This document shows, piece after piece, positions 28,803 to 36,497 of a DNA stretch of 64,000 nucleotides. The position numbers and the translations under genes are program-made. Origin of the DNA: BOKV01 sp049289295. GTDB lineage: Bacteria > Pseudomonadota > Alphaproteobacteria > Rhizobiales > Rhizobiaceae. The stretch spans positions 372,001 to 436,000 of the forward strand of contig JBATLL010000041.1 in NCBI GenBank assembly GCA_049289295.1, read 5' to 3'. Numbering within the stretch: position 1 is the first letter of the stretch; each line of letters begins with the position of its first letter. The notes under the pieces were generated by a model. It was not told the origin of the DNA and searched no databases. It worked only from the letters and a program-made list of their open reading frames with translations.

Positions 28803-30041
28803 TCAGCAGGTATCGTGGTCGCAATATCGCGCGGAAACCACTGCATTTCCCCTGTAGAGGTCAGCGTCGTCTATCGCCTCGAAATGGGTTGGCAGGAGCT
28901 TTTCGGATGAGGTGCGCAATTCACGCAGGATCAGGACCGCGTCTCCCTGGAAATCCGCGGTTGGCAGAAAGGCTGCGCCGAGTGCCTGCGCTCTTGCCGC
29001 ATTCGCCTGCGTATCGGGCGCGCTGAAAACCGTCACCATGCCCTGTTCATCTGCCTGCATCTGGGTGTCGTTGAGGCAGGCTGCCGTGTTCGTTTCCTCG
29101 ATGCCGCCTGAGCAGACTGACCAGTAGCGGAGCCCCTGCGGTTTGCGGAAACGCAGCAGTGCCGAACTGCCCAGATCGGTGAAGAGCGGTGCGAAGGCAT
29201 AGGTTACATGCCGGTTGGCGAGGAGGGGCGTGTCGTTGGGCCTGCGAATGTGGAACCGGATCGGATCGGCCTCGCCTGCAGCAATCGCGCGTTGCTGATC
29301 CTGACGCATGGCTTCCAGCGCTGCGCGTCTTTTCTTCTGTTCGACTGAACTGGTTACAGTCGAAGGCAGGGTGAAACGGTTGCGGCAATCGGCCACTGCT
29401 GCGCCTGTCTTCTCGTCAAGGGCCGATACATCCGGCAAGGCCAGATCGGCTGCCGAGACAGCGGAACCGGCGGGCAGATAGACACGCCAGACCAGTACGA
29501 CCCTGTCGGAACTGGGCGTGAAGCGGCGTTCGGCCAGCGTTGATCGCGTGTCCGTTGACTGGCGAAAGAAGATGTCGAAAGGCGCTCTGGTTCCTGCTCC
29601 AGGCAGTTCACGCATTTCTACCGCATCCAGGATGGCAGCGCTTTGGGCGTCGTAGAGATGGAAGCTTTCATATCTGGCATCGGCCATGTTGCCACGAACG
29701 CGCAGGGATAGCGGGTTTCCATTCTCCTGGGCGTCCAGAATCATGACCCGGTAGACGGAGCGGGTTTCGGGGAAGAACGGAAACACCATCGGGCGGTCGG
29801 CATCGATTGAGACGGACCATTGTCCCGTGCAGTCTCCGGGATAGTGAGGGCCGCTACGCTGCCACCAGCTTGCCAGCTCATAGCGCGCCACGAGCAGCAC
29901 GACGGGCTGTTTGACCGAAAGGTAGGTCCAGGCACAAATCAGGATGACGAGCAGCAGAAGCACGAGCTTCAGCACAGCGGTCAGGCGCCGTGCCTGTCCG
30001 AGTTTTCTTTCCTTGCCGATGAAGTTGGCTGCCCCCCACAT
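28803..30041 (-). CDS. Membrane-anchored periplasmic protein, unknown
   Basis: The 412-residue protein has a single N-terminal membrane anchor (residues about 22-42) after a basic cytoplasmic tip, then a large extracytoplasmic part rich in beta strands. It contains six cysteines in that domain (for example DCTGQW, VADCRNRF, WSVCSGG, TAACLND, and YCDHDTC at the end), which suggests disulfides. No catalytic motif or family is recognised. The gene is followed by no co-directional partner; upstream lie the EF-hand protein genes. Confidence 0.55.
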   Translation of the reverse strand: MWGAANFIGKERKLGQARRLTAVLKLVLLLLVILICAWTYLSVKQPVVLLVARYELASWWQRSGPHYPGDCTGQWSVSIDADRPMVFPFFPETRSVYRVMILDAQENGNPLSLRVRGNMADARYESFHLYDAQSAAILDAVEMRELPGAGTRAPFDIFFRQSTDTRSTLAERRFTPSSDRVVLVWRVYLPAGSAVSAADLALPDVSALDEKTGAAVADCRNRFTLPSTVTSSVEQKKRRAALEAMRQDQQRAIAAGEADPIRFHIRRPNDTPLLANRHVTYAFAPLFTDLGSSALLRFRKPQGLRYWSVCSGGIEETNTAACLNDTQMQADEQGMVTVFSAPDTQANAARAQALGAAFLPTADFQGDAVLILRELRTSSEKLLPTHFEAIDDADLYRGNAVVSARYCDHDTC

Positions 30042-30073
30042 GCCGGCAGGTTAGCGACAAAGCAGGCATGTGA

Positions 30074-30101
30074 AAAGGCAGCCCGTGAAGGCCGCCTTTC
30101 C
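30074..30101 (-). terminator. Probable terminator of EF-hand gene 1
   Basis: On the minus strand, AAGGCGGCC ... GGGCTGCCTT forms an imperfect stem followed by TTTTC. It lies just after the stop codon of the EF-hand gene at 30127. Confidence 0.5.
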
Positions 30102-30126
30102 CGTTCGCCCCTGGTTGTGAGTGGGA

Positions 30127-30354
30127 TCAGTTTCCAGTTGCTGCAGTGTACTCGGCCTCGGAGAGGGAGCCGTCTCCATCTGCGTCGGCAGCCTTGAACT
30201 GTTCGTCAGTCCAGGAAGCGCCAGCGGCATTGCCTTCTTCCATGGTGACCATGCCGTCGGCATTGACGTCAGCGGTCTGGAAGTTGGCTGCCTGGGCGAG
30301 TGCCGGGCCGACAGAAAGTGCTGCCAGGCCAAATGCAAGAATGATCTTCTTCAT
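30127..30354 (-). CDS. Exported EF-hand calcium-binding protein 1
   Basis: The 75-residue protein has a Sec signal peptide (cleaved near ALAQA, residue about 21) and two EF-hand-type loops: DVNADGMVTMEE and DADGDGSLSEAE. The second loop keeps the canonical D-x-D-x-D-G spacing; the first has Asn-Ala-Asp and is weaker. The ATG at 30354 is preceded by AAAGGAGA. It is paralogous to the gene at 30591-30818, about 230 bp upstream. It is probably a periplasmic calcium buffer or sensor; no target is known. Confidence 0.82.
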   Translation of the reverse strand: MKKIILAFGLAALSVGPALAQAANFQTADVNADGMVTMEEGNAAGASWTDEQFKAADADGDGSLSEAEYTAATGN

Positions 30355-30532
30355 GCTCGTCTCCTTTGTTTGCCCACATGCGGCGGGCAGCACGATCAGG
30401 CACGATCAATGCGGCCCGTTTCCGGCAATGAAATCAATCTGGATTGCGGTGCGATACACAAGTTCATTTGGTGATCGCATTGCCCCCGCCTTTTCGCCCG
30501 AATCGGGTTTGGCTGGCCTGGATTTCAGGCAA

Positions 30533-30561
30533 GAAAAAACCCTCCGCCGGGAAGCGGAGGG
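30533..30561 (-). terminator. Intrinsic terminator of EF-hand gene 2
   Basis: A perfect 8-bp stem (CCCTCCGC at 30540-30547, GCGGAGGG at 30554-30561) is followed on the minus strand by TTTTTTC. It lies about 30 bp after the stop codon of the gene at 30591. Confidence 0.9.
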
Positions 30562-30590
30562 TCTCATGGGGATCAGAAGATCCCGGCAGA

Positions 30591-30818
30591 TTACTGGGCG
30601 CTGGCTGCCGTAAATTCTTCGGCATTCAGGGAACCGTCGGCATCAGCGTCGGCTGCCTTGAACTGATCTTCAGACCATTCCCAGCCTGCTGCAGTGGCTT
30701 CTTCCATGGAGACGGCGCCATTGGCGTCGGCGTCAACCTTGGCGAAGTCCATTTCGGCAGCAAATGCCGGGGCCGCAACGAGACCGGAAAGGGCGAGCGC
30801 TACGACAAGTTTCTTCAT
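30591..30818 (-). CDS. Exported EF-hand calcium-binding protein 2
   Basis: The 75-residue protein has a signal peptide (MKKLVVALALSGLVAAPAFA) followed by two EF-hand loops, DADANGAVSMEE and DADADGSLNAEE. It is the same size and layout as the neighbouring protein at 30127, and a tandem duplication is likely. The second loop lacks one of the usual glycines (ADADG) but keeps the acidic ligands. The gene has its own promoter gap of about 230 bp and a strong terminator. Function is not known beyond calcium binding. Confidence 0.82.
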   Translation of the reverse strand: MKKLVVALALSGLVAAPAFAAEMDFAKVDADANGAVSMEEATAAGWEWSEDQFKAADADADGSLNAEEFTAASAQ

Positions 30819-30991
30819 TTTTCACTCCTGTATGATGTTTGCCGCGGCGCATTCTTGCGTCCGCGGATGGGTTCCTTATCCGGCTACATTTCTGGCGGAA
30901 TTGTGACCGGGGAGCCCTGCGCGAACGGGGGTGAAAGAAATATATTTGTCGTCGCACCAGTTGACAGAATGGTTCTGTTCAAGGGTGCACC

Positions 30992-32065
30992 CTACTGGTT
31001 CAGCCTTTGTTTCAGCAGGTTGAGATATTCCTGGTCCGTATCGGCATTGTTACCGGCGATCGGCGAAGAAATGCGCGGTCCGCAGGCGAGCTGGTAACTG
31101 GAAGCCATGCCCGCCTTCACGCAGTCGCTGACCTTCCAGCCTGGTGGCAATGCAGACAGGTCCACATCCTTCCACTTCGGATGGCCGGTTTCGCGCAGCC
31201 GGTCGAGATTGTTGAGGATGAGCCAGGAAAGGTCGGATGCCGCCTTGCAGCTTTCCAGATGATAGCCACTCTTCGAAGGCGTGTAGTCAAAAGTCATGAG
31301 GACTGCCTTGACGGCGACGGTATTTACCGCGTCAGGCTGGAAGGGATAGGTCCCGCCGGAAATCTGGGCATGTGTATAGGTTGCGCGAAGCGGCGGCTCA
31401 TCAAGATCAAGCAGGTGGAATTTTCCGCCATCGATGGTCTTGTCCGAAAACAGTGATGCTGGCGCACCGGCCACATAGAACAGGGCATCGATTTCACCGC
31501 TTAGAAGCTTGGGCAAGGCATCCCCGCTCGATACGGGCAGGCGCTCGGCGTTCTTGACCCGCATGATGTCCAGGACGAGCGTGGCTGTCAGGAATGTGCC
31601 GCTGTCCTTGGCGCCAATGGCAACCTTGCGCCCGGCCAGTTCGGTGATGGAATTGATATCGCTTCTGGCCAGAACATGAATTTCCTCGTTGTAGAGCGGG
31701 AACATGATGCGCACGCCCCACAGGGAGCGCTGAAGGTCCTGGTCGTTGGCCGAGTAGGTGCGGACATAATCCAGCACATCACTCTGGACGATGCCGAACT
31801 GGGTGAAGAGACGATTCTTGACGGCCACAAGGTTTTCCAGCGAACCAGCGCTTTCAATGACATTCAGGTTCAGACCGCATTGCGCTTCGATTTCGGAGAG
31901 ATCGCGGCCGATCTGGATATAGGTTCCCTTGGGACCGCCGGTGACGATGTTCTTTTCAAATTCCTGCGCGGCCGCTGACGAGGCGCAAACAAGGAAGACG
32001 ACCAGAGCGGCCTCGATCAACTGCCGCGTCAGCGTCAGCATGCGTTTCATACCAATCAAATTCAT
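30992..32065 (-). CDS. TAXI-family (TRAP-type) substrate-binding protein
   Basis: The 357-residue protein has an N-terminal signal (hydrophobic stretch LIEAALVVFLVCASSAAAQ) and the TAXI fold: VTGGPKGTYIQIGRDL (about 41-56), LAGRKVAIGAKDSGTFLTA (about 145-163), SGEIDALFYVAGAPA (about 187-201). TAXI proteins bind glutamate-like or organic acid ligands in the periplasm for TRAP transporters. No TRAP membrane subunit is nearby. The ATG at 32065 is one base after the stop codon of the preceding gene, so the two form an operon; ATG at 32050 is an alternative. Confidence 0.85.
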   Translation of the reverse strand: MNLIGMKRMLTLTRQLIEAALVVFLVCASSAAAQEFEKNIVTGGPKGTYIQIGRDLSEIEAQCGLNLNVIESAGSLENLVAVKNRLFTQFGIVQSDVLDYVRTYSANDQDLQRSLWGVRIMFPLYNEEIHVLARSDINSITELAGRKVAIGAKDSGTFLTATLVLDIMRVKNAERLPVSSGDALPKLLSGEIDALFYVAGAPASLFSDKTIDGGKFHLLDLDEPPLRATYTHAQISGGTYPFQPDAVNTVAVKAVLMTFDYTPSKSGYHLESCKAASDLSWLILNNLDRLRETGHPKWKDVDLSALPPGWKVSDCVKAGMASSYQLACGPRISSPIAGNNADTDQEYLNLLKQRLNQ

Positions 32066-32066
32066 T

Positions 32067-33395
32067 TCAACACCCACTATCCAATTTGATGACGAGATCT
32101 CGCATTGCCAGCACCGGCACCTGTCCAAAGGCATCGGTGAGGGTTGCCGTAAGGCACTCGCCTGCAATCAACCGATCCCTGAGGCGGTTTCTGGCGGCAG
32201 GTGCCAGTGCTTCAAGCCCCATGGAGCTGTTCAGCGCGGCTTCGACAATTGCGGGATCGCGTGGAATGACGGTCTGGGGATCTGCCAACGCTGACAGGGC
32301 AACCGGTTCGTTTGTTCCCGATGATGCCGGCACTTCAGGCGTTCCGGTTGCAACGGCGACAGGCGTGCTACCCACACGGTTTGCCGAGTTACGGACCATT
32401 TCGGCCAATGACCGCTTCAGCAGGGCGATCTCGACCCTGTCTGCCGCGGCTGCTTCCCCTGCCGGATCGACCGCTTCGGGCGAAGTGGCAGAACGAGCCT
32501 TTTCCTGCAGCATTTCCAGCTTCAGGACCAGGGCGTCGCGGGTTTGCGGAGCCTGCGGGATCTCGCGGACGACAGCCAGCCGTTCCTCGATCTTGCCTGG
32601 TTCCGGTTCCTGCGAAAGTGCTGCATGGATGGGGGGCGCTGAAGCTGCTGCCCTGGCTGACACGACCTCTGGCTTAGCCACGACGGCGATTGAAGGTTGC
32701 GTGTTGCCGGCATGGGGAACGGGCAGGTAATCCGCCTGATAGGCATATGTTCCGCCAGCCAGCAAAGCGGCAACTGAAACGGCGAAGGCGAGGCGGCGTG
32801 CCGTGAAGGCTTCCCGGAACGTGCGTGCTTCGGGTGGTTCGAGGAACTCGCGTTCCAGCGACTGCTGATCGCTTTGCCATTGCTGTTCCTCGCGCTGGCG
32901 CTCGCTTCTGTGCTTGACCAGTGCTTCGGCTTCCATCCGCTTTTCGCGGATCTGTTTCATCAACTGGTCCGTGCGCGCGTCATCGACGATGTCGCGGCAG
33001 GTGCGGGCAAGTTCATGTGTGGCCAGATCGGCCAGCATCGTGTCTTCGGCATTGTCAGGGGAATTGCCAGTTGAGCCTGAACTTTCCAGGAAACTGGTTG
33101 AAAGCTCGGCTTCCAGCATTTCTTCCAGCGGTGGCGAGGTGTGCCATGGCAAGTTGGAAGAAATCCGCGAACTTACCGGCCTGTGCGGATGGCCACTGCC
33201 GGGAGGCAGCGGATCGCCCAGTTCCTCCAGTTCACCGCGCAGGTCAACGGCCTGCATGGCCTTGCGCAGCGGATTTGCGAAATCGCGCATGTCGCCAGGT
33301 GGCTGTGCCTTGATGCCGGAACTGCCGGCATTATGTGGTTCTTTTTCTCTAACTACCCCTGTAGCCGGAGATGACGCCCAACGTGTCTCCGCCAT
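32067..33395 (-). CDS. Large single-pass membrane protein with charged coil, unknown
   Basis: The 442-residue protein has a disordered N-terminal region, a charged coiled-coil stretch (about residues 130-190, rich in Glu/Arg/Gln, QMKQIREKRMEAEALVKHR), one membrane helix (about 203-220) and an Ala/Pro-rich C-terminal region ending in a globular segment of about 70 residues. The Glu/Gln-rich coil next to a membrane helix is typical of envelope scaffold proteins, but no family is recognised. A GGGAGG ribosome binding site precedes the ATG at 33395. It is co-transcribed with the TAXI protein gene (one-base gap). Confidence 0.6.
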   Translation of the reverse strand: MAETRWASSPATGVVREKEPHNAGSSGIKAQPPGDMRDFANPLRKAMQAVDLRGELEELGDPLPPGSGHPHRPVSSRISSNLPWHTSPPLEEMLEAELSTSFLESSGSTGNSPDNAEDTMLADLATHELARTCRDIVDDARTDQLMKQIREKRMEAEALVKHRSERQREEQQWQSDQQSLEREFLEPPEARTFREAFTARRLAFAVSVAALLAGGTYAYQADYLPVPHAGNTQPSIAVVAKPEVVSARAAASAPPIHAALSQEPEPGKIEERLAVVREIPQAPQTRDALVLKLEMLQEKARSATSPEAVDPAGEAAAADRVEIALLKRSLAEMVRNSANRVGSTPVAVATGTPEVPASSGTNEPVALSALADPQTVIPRDPAIVEAALNSSMGLEALAPAARNRLRDRLIAGECLTATLTDAFGQVPVLAMRDLVIKLDSGC

Positions 33396-33640
33396 TGTTA
33401 TGGCCTCCCTTTCAGGATGCCCACCCAGCAGGATTCAGGAAGATGCACTAAAAAGGCGATAGTTCGGCGCAATTTCTGCCATAATGTGGCCAGTTTCGGG
33501 CAGGTTTTCGCTGAAAAAACACGAGAATCACCGGTCTGGCGGCATTTTCGGCCATATTCACTAATGCCGGTTAACCCTGTCGGTCCTTCAAACGGCGCGT
33601 TGCGGCTGAAAACACCGTTCAGAAACCCGCAGGTCCTTCC

Positions 33641-34267
33641 CTAACGGCAGACGTCGAACATGCCCTGCATCGGGACACCGGAACACATGATGCCGCCCCA
33701 CTGGTAGCCGCGCCGACCATTCCACTCGATTTCGAACCAGTTATAGCCGTTCATGTTGACGCCGGTGTCGCCCAGAATCGCGATTGGCTGGTTCTCTGCC
33801 AGCGACGCCAGCTTGGGAAACTGCATTCCCGGGCCTGACCGCACAATGCCACCAAGCGAGCGGCCGAACTGCGCGCCACCGATTGGCTGCTGCGGGGGCT
33901 GTTCCTCACCATTGTCGAAGGGCGCAAAGGCCATCACGATCTGGGATTCACCGGGGTTCGGCAGATAGACGGCCAGGCAATCGCCAGGCATGTTCGTTGC
34001 GACCCATGGGTGGCTGAGAAAGGTTTCCTGCCGGAAGGACTGCCCTGGCTGGACGGTTCCATATTCCACCAGTGCGCCATTGTAGTCGGCCCATTCGAGA
34101 CGAATGGCAAAGGGCGACTGGTTCACGAAGACAAGAGTTGCAGGTGTGGAGCCGTCAATGGAACGCAACCCGTTGCGCACCTGGGAGCAGTCCGCAGCCT
34201 GGGAAAACAGGGTAGTCGCTGCAAGGAAACCGGCGGAGAGCGAAGCGAGAAGCAACTGGCGTGTCAC
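33641..34267 (-). CDS. Exported protein with VHL beta-domain and SH3-like domain
   Basis: The 208-residue product has a signal peptide (cleavage near SQAAD, residue about 25), a domain (about 40-110) matching the von Hippel-Lindau beta-domain pattern (TLVFVNQSPFAIRLEWADYN, a GxxxPGQSF turn, then FLSHPWVATN), and a C-terminal SH3b-like domain (about 145-205: GIVRSGPGMQFPKLASL, YNWFEIEWNGRRGYQWGG). VHL beta-domains occur in some bacterial exported proteins, where they probably bind proteins or peptides. The GTG at 34267 has AGAGGT seven bases upstream and gives the signal peptide; the frame is open further upstream. Confidence 0.78.
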   Translation of the reverse strand: MTRQLLLASLSAGFLAATTLFSQAADCSQVRNGLRSIDGSTPATLVFVNQSPFAIRLEWADYNGALVEYGTVQPGQSFRQETFLSHPWVATNMPGDCLAVYLPNPGESQIVMAFAPFDNGEEQPPQQPIGGAQFGRSLGGIVRSGPGMQFPKLASLAENQPIAILGDTGVNMNGYNWFEIEWNGRRGYQWGGIMCSGVPMQGMFDVCR

Positions 34268-34427
34268 GGTGGATACCTCTTGATCTTGACTTGTGCACGG
34301 CCCCTGTATGGCGAGTACCACGCCGGGTCCGGCCCGAGTCAAGGTTCAAGTGAACCGCGAGCAGTTTCCCCTTGACGCTATGCAGGGGCAAAGGAAGATG
34401 CGCGGCGTTCAACCGGAACTTCCATCC

Positions 34428-34775
34428 ATGCCCATCACCTTCACCCATGTCGCGCCAATCATCCTTCTGGCGGCATCCAATCTGTTCATGACTCTGGCCT
34501 GGTATGGCCATCTCAAATTCAAGTCAGCGCCCCTGGTTCTGGTCATCCTTGTCAGTTGGGCCATCGCCTTCATCGAATATTGCCTGGCGGTGCCGGCCAA
34601 CCGTATCGGCCATTCGGTCTATTCGGCGGCGCAGCTCAAGACCATACAGGAAGTCATCACGCTGATCGTGTTCTGCGGCTTTTCAGTTGTCTACCTGAAG
34701 GAGTCGGTAAGCTGGCAGATGCTGGCCGGATTTGCGTTCATCGCGCTGGGTGCGGGACTGGTATTCAGGGCGTGA
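34428..34775 (+). CDS. DUF486 (DMT-superfamily) small membrane protein
   Basis: This 115-residue protein has four membrane helices and the DUF486 pattern: APIILLAASNLFMTLAWYGHLKF (about residues 10-32), FIEYCLAVPANRIGHS (about 48-63) and the LKTIQEVITLIVF stretch. DUF486 proteins are related to small drug/metabolite transporters and have no known substrate. The ATG at 34428 gives the usual family length of about 115; further in-frame starts upstream extend into a poorly conserved region. The downstream hairpin at 34788 lies 12 bp after the stop codon. Confidence 0.82.
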   Translation: MPITFTHVAPIILLAASNLFMTLAWYGHLKFKSAPLVLVILVSWAIAFIEYCLAVPANRIGHSVYSAAQLKTIQEVITLIVFCGFSVVYLKESVSWQMLAGFAFIALGAGLVFRA

Positions 34776-34787
34776 AGGCAAAGAAAA

Positions 34788-34814
34788 GGGCTGCGCAGCA
34801 AAACCGCGCAGCCC
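34788..34814 (-). terminator. Terminator between convergent genes
   Basis: A perfect 9-bp stem (GGGCTGCGC / GCGCAGCCC) is followed on the minus strand by TTTTCTTTG. It ends transcripts of the 55-residue protein gene. On the plus strand only A-rich sequence follows the stem, so it is weaker for the DUF486 gene. Confidence 0.8.
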
Positions 34815-34837
34815 GAAAAGTGAAAACCTTCGATTGC

Positions 34838-35005
34838 TTACATGCCCTTGAGAAGGTTGCCCAGCATCAGTACGATGTAAGCGAGCAACGCCCAGTGGTA
34901 TGATCCCAGTCCAAGGCTCATGCCGCCATAGTGAACAGCCAGGCTGGCGATTGCCAGGACAACCGAGATCACGAAAACAATCATCGTTGGTGCGCTAAGA
35001 TTCAT
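34838..35005 (-). CDS. 55-residue two-helix membrane protein
   Basis: A short protein with two hydrophobic helices (residues about 7-25 and 36-53) joined by a GGMSLGLGSYHW turn. The ATG at 35005 is preceded by GGGGACCACC with an AAAGGG further upstream, and a good terminator follows the stop codon. These signs and the hydrophobic pattern support a real gene. No family is recognised with certainty; small two-helix proteins of this length are common as unknown inner-membrane proteins. Confidence 0.65.
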   Translation of the reverse strand: MNLSAPTMIVFVISVVLAIASLAVHYGGMSLGLGSYHWALLAYIVLMLGNLLKGM

Positions 35006-35233
35006 GGTGGTCCCCTTTGCTCCCTTTGCACAGATTCTGATCGCAAGGCGCGAAACAGAATCAATTCATACTACTTTTGTCTGAGATTGTCTTGAAGGGG
35101 AACTGATGCCATCGCGGGCGAAAACTGTGGAAAGCCCACTTCTGCAAGTGCCCGCAACCGGGGTGCCCTACCAGGCAGGGCAGGCTGCATTCTGCGTTCC
35201 GATGAGGACTGCCGGACGCAAGCGGGGTTCGCC

Positions 35234-36457
35234 ATGAGCACCTGGCCCAAGAACCGATCTGCCGCAGAGGTGGAAGCGCAGAAAGTGGCCGACCTCAACC
35301 GGCGATTTGCGCAAAGCGATCAACTGGCGGGCATAGAAGTCACGGACGAATTTCAGCGCTTCAACCAGCGGGATGATCTGTTCACACGGGCATTCTGGGA
35401 CCCTGAAGTTCACTCAAGCCATGCGATGGGCTTCTTCGACAGCTACCGCATGAAGGCAGCGCCGCGATCTGGCGACGGGTTTTCCGTGCGCGATTTCGCG
35501 CTGCGCAACGCTGCCTGGTCGGTCTCCGACATGGTGACAAACCGGCGCGCTGCAGAAGGGCGCCGGGAAGGGTTCCAGGCGCCGATCGAACCCGACACGC
35601 CTGTTGCCGAGTTTCGGGAAGAAGTTGGCGATCCGCAGGAGATGGCTGACGAGATCAAGCGCGTTGCACGCTTTTTCGGCGCGGATCTGGCAGCGATCTG
35701 CGAACTGGACGAGCGCTGGCACTACACCAAGCGAGTGGATACGCGGGACCTGAGCGAAGCCGACAACAGCCTGCCTGAAGAAATCACCCATGTGATCGTG
35801 CTGGGCCACGAAATGGACCGTGGGCTGGTGGAAACCTACCCTTCAGCCCTGGCGGGAGCTGCAACGGGACGCGAATATAGCCACGAAGCAGCCATCGTCA
35901 TCCAGTTGGCGAGTTATATCCGCAATCTGGGATATGAGGCCATTCCCTCAATGAACGACACCAGCCTGGTCATTCCTTATGCGATCAAGGCGGGGCTTGG
36001 TGACTATGGCCGTCACCAGATGGTGATTACGCCGCAGTTCGGCCCAAGGCTGCGCTTTTCCAAGATCTTCACGTCACTGCCGCTGGCGGTCGACAGGCCT
36101 GTTCGCCATGGAATTGCGGAATATTGCTCGCAATGCACCCGTTGTGCCGACCAGTGCCCGCCCAAGGCACTGCCGTTCGGGGCGCCCGATACGAACAGGC
36201 CGAACCGCTCGGCGATTGCTGGTGTGAAGAAATGGACGGCGGATTGCGAAAAATGTTTCGGCTACTGGGCGAAGCTGAAGAGCGACTGTGCGATCTGCAT
36301 GCGGGTTTGCCCCTTCAATCGGGATTTTACAAGGTGGACCAACCGGCTGTGGCGCTGGTTTGCCACGGGCAGATTGCGGTGGCTGGCGCTTGCCTGGGAA
36401 AAACGATACCCGACAGGCGCACGAAAACGACCGCGTGACTGGTGGAAATCGGCCTGA
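35234..36457 (+). CDS. Reductive dehalogenase-like iron-sulfur protein (non-exported)
   Basis: The 407-residue protein has the reductive-dehalogenase core order: an N-terminal cobalamin-type domain, then GLGDYGRHQMVITPQFGPRLRF (about residues 255-276), then two 4Fe-4S motifs: CSQCTRCADQCP (about 298-309) and CEKCFGYWAKLKSDCAICMRVCP (about 337-359). Respiratory dehalogenases carry a Tat leader and a RdhB anchor partner; neither is present, so this belongs to the cytoplasmic group found in aerobic marine bacteria. Cobalamin-dependent dehalogenation is suggested by family, but the substrate is unknown. Confidence 0.7.
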   Translation: MSTWPKNRSAAEVEAQKVADLNRRFAQSDQLAGIEVTDEFQRFNQRDDLFTRAFWDPEVHSSHAMGFFDSYRMKAAPRSGDGFSVRDFALRNAAWSVSDMVTNRRAAEGRREGFQAPIEPDTPVAEFREEVGDPQEMADEIKRVARFFGADLAAICELDERWHYTKRVDTRDLSEADNSLPEEITHVIVLGHEMDRGLVETYPSALAGAATGREYSHEAAIVIQLASYIRNLGYEAIPSMNDTSLVIPYAIKAGLGDYGRHQMVITPQFGPRLRFSKIFTSLPLAVDRPVRHGIAEYCSQCTRCADQCPPKALPFGAPDTNRPNRSAIAGVKKWTADCEKCFGYWAKLKSDCAICMRVCPFNRDFTRWTNRLWRWFATGRLRWLALAWEKRYPTGARKRPRDWWKSA

Positions 36458-36497
36458 TTTTTCCGATTGAAGTGGTGGCAGGCTTGAGTGCCAGGCA

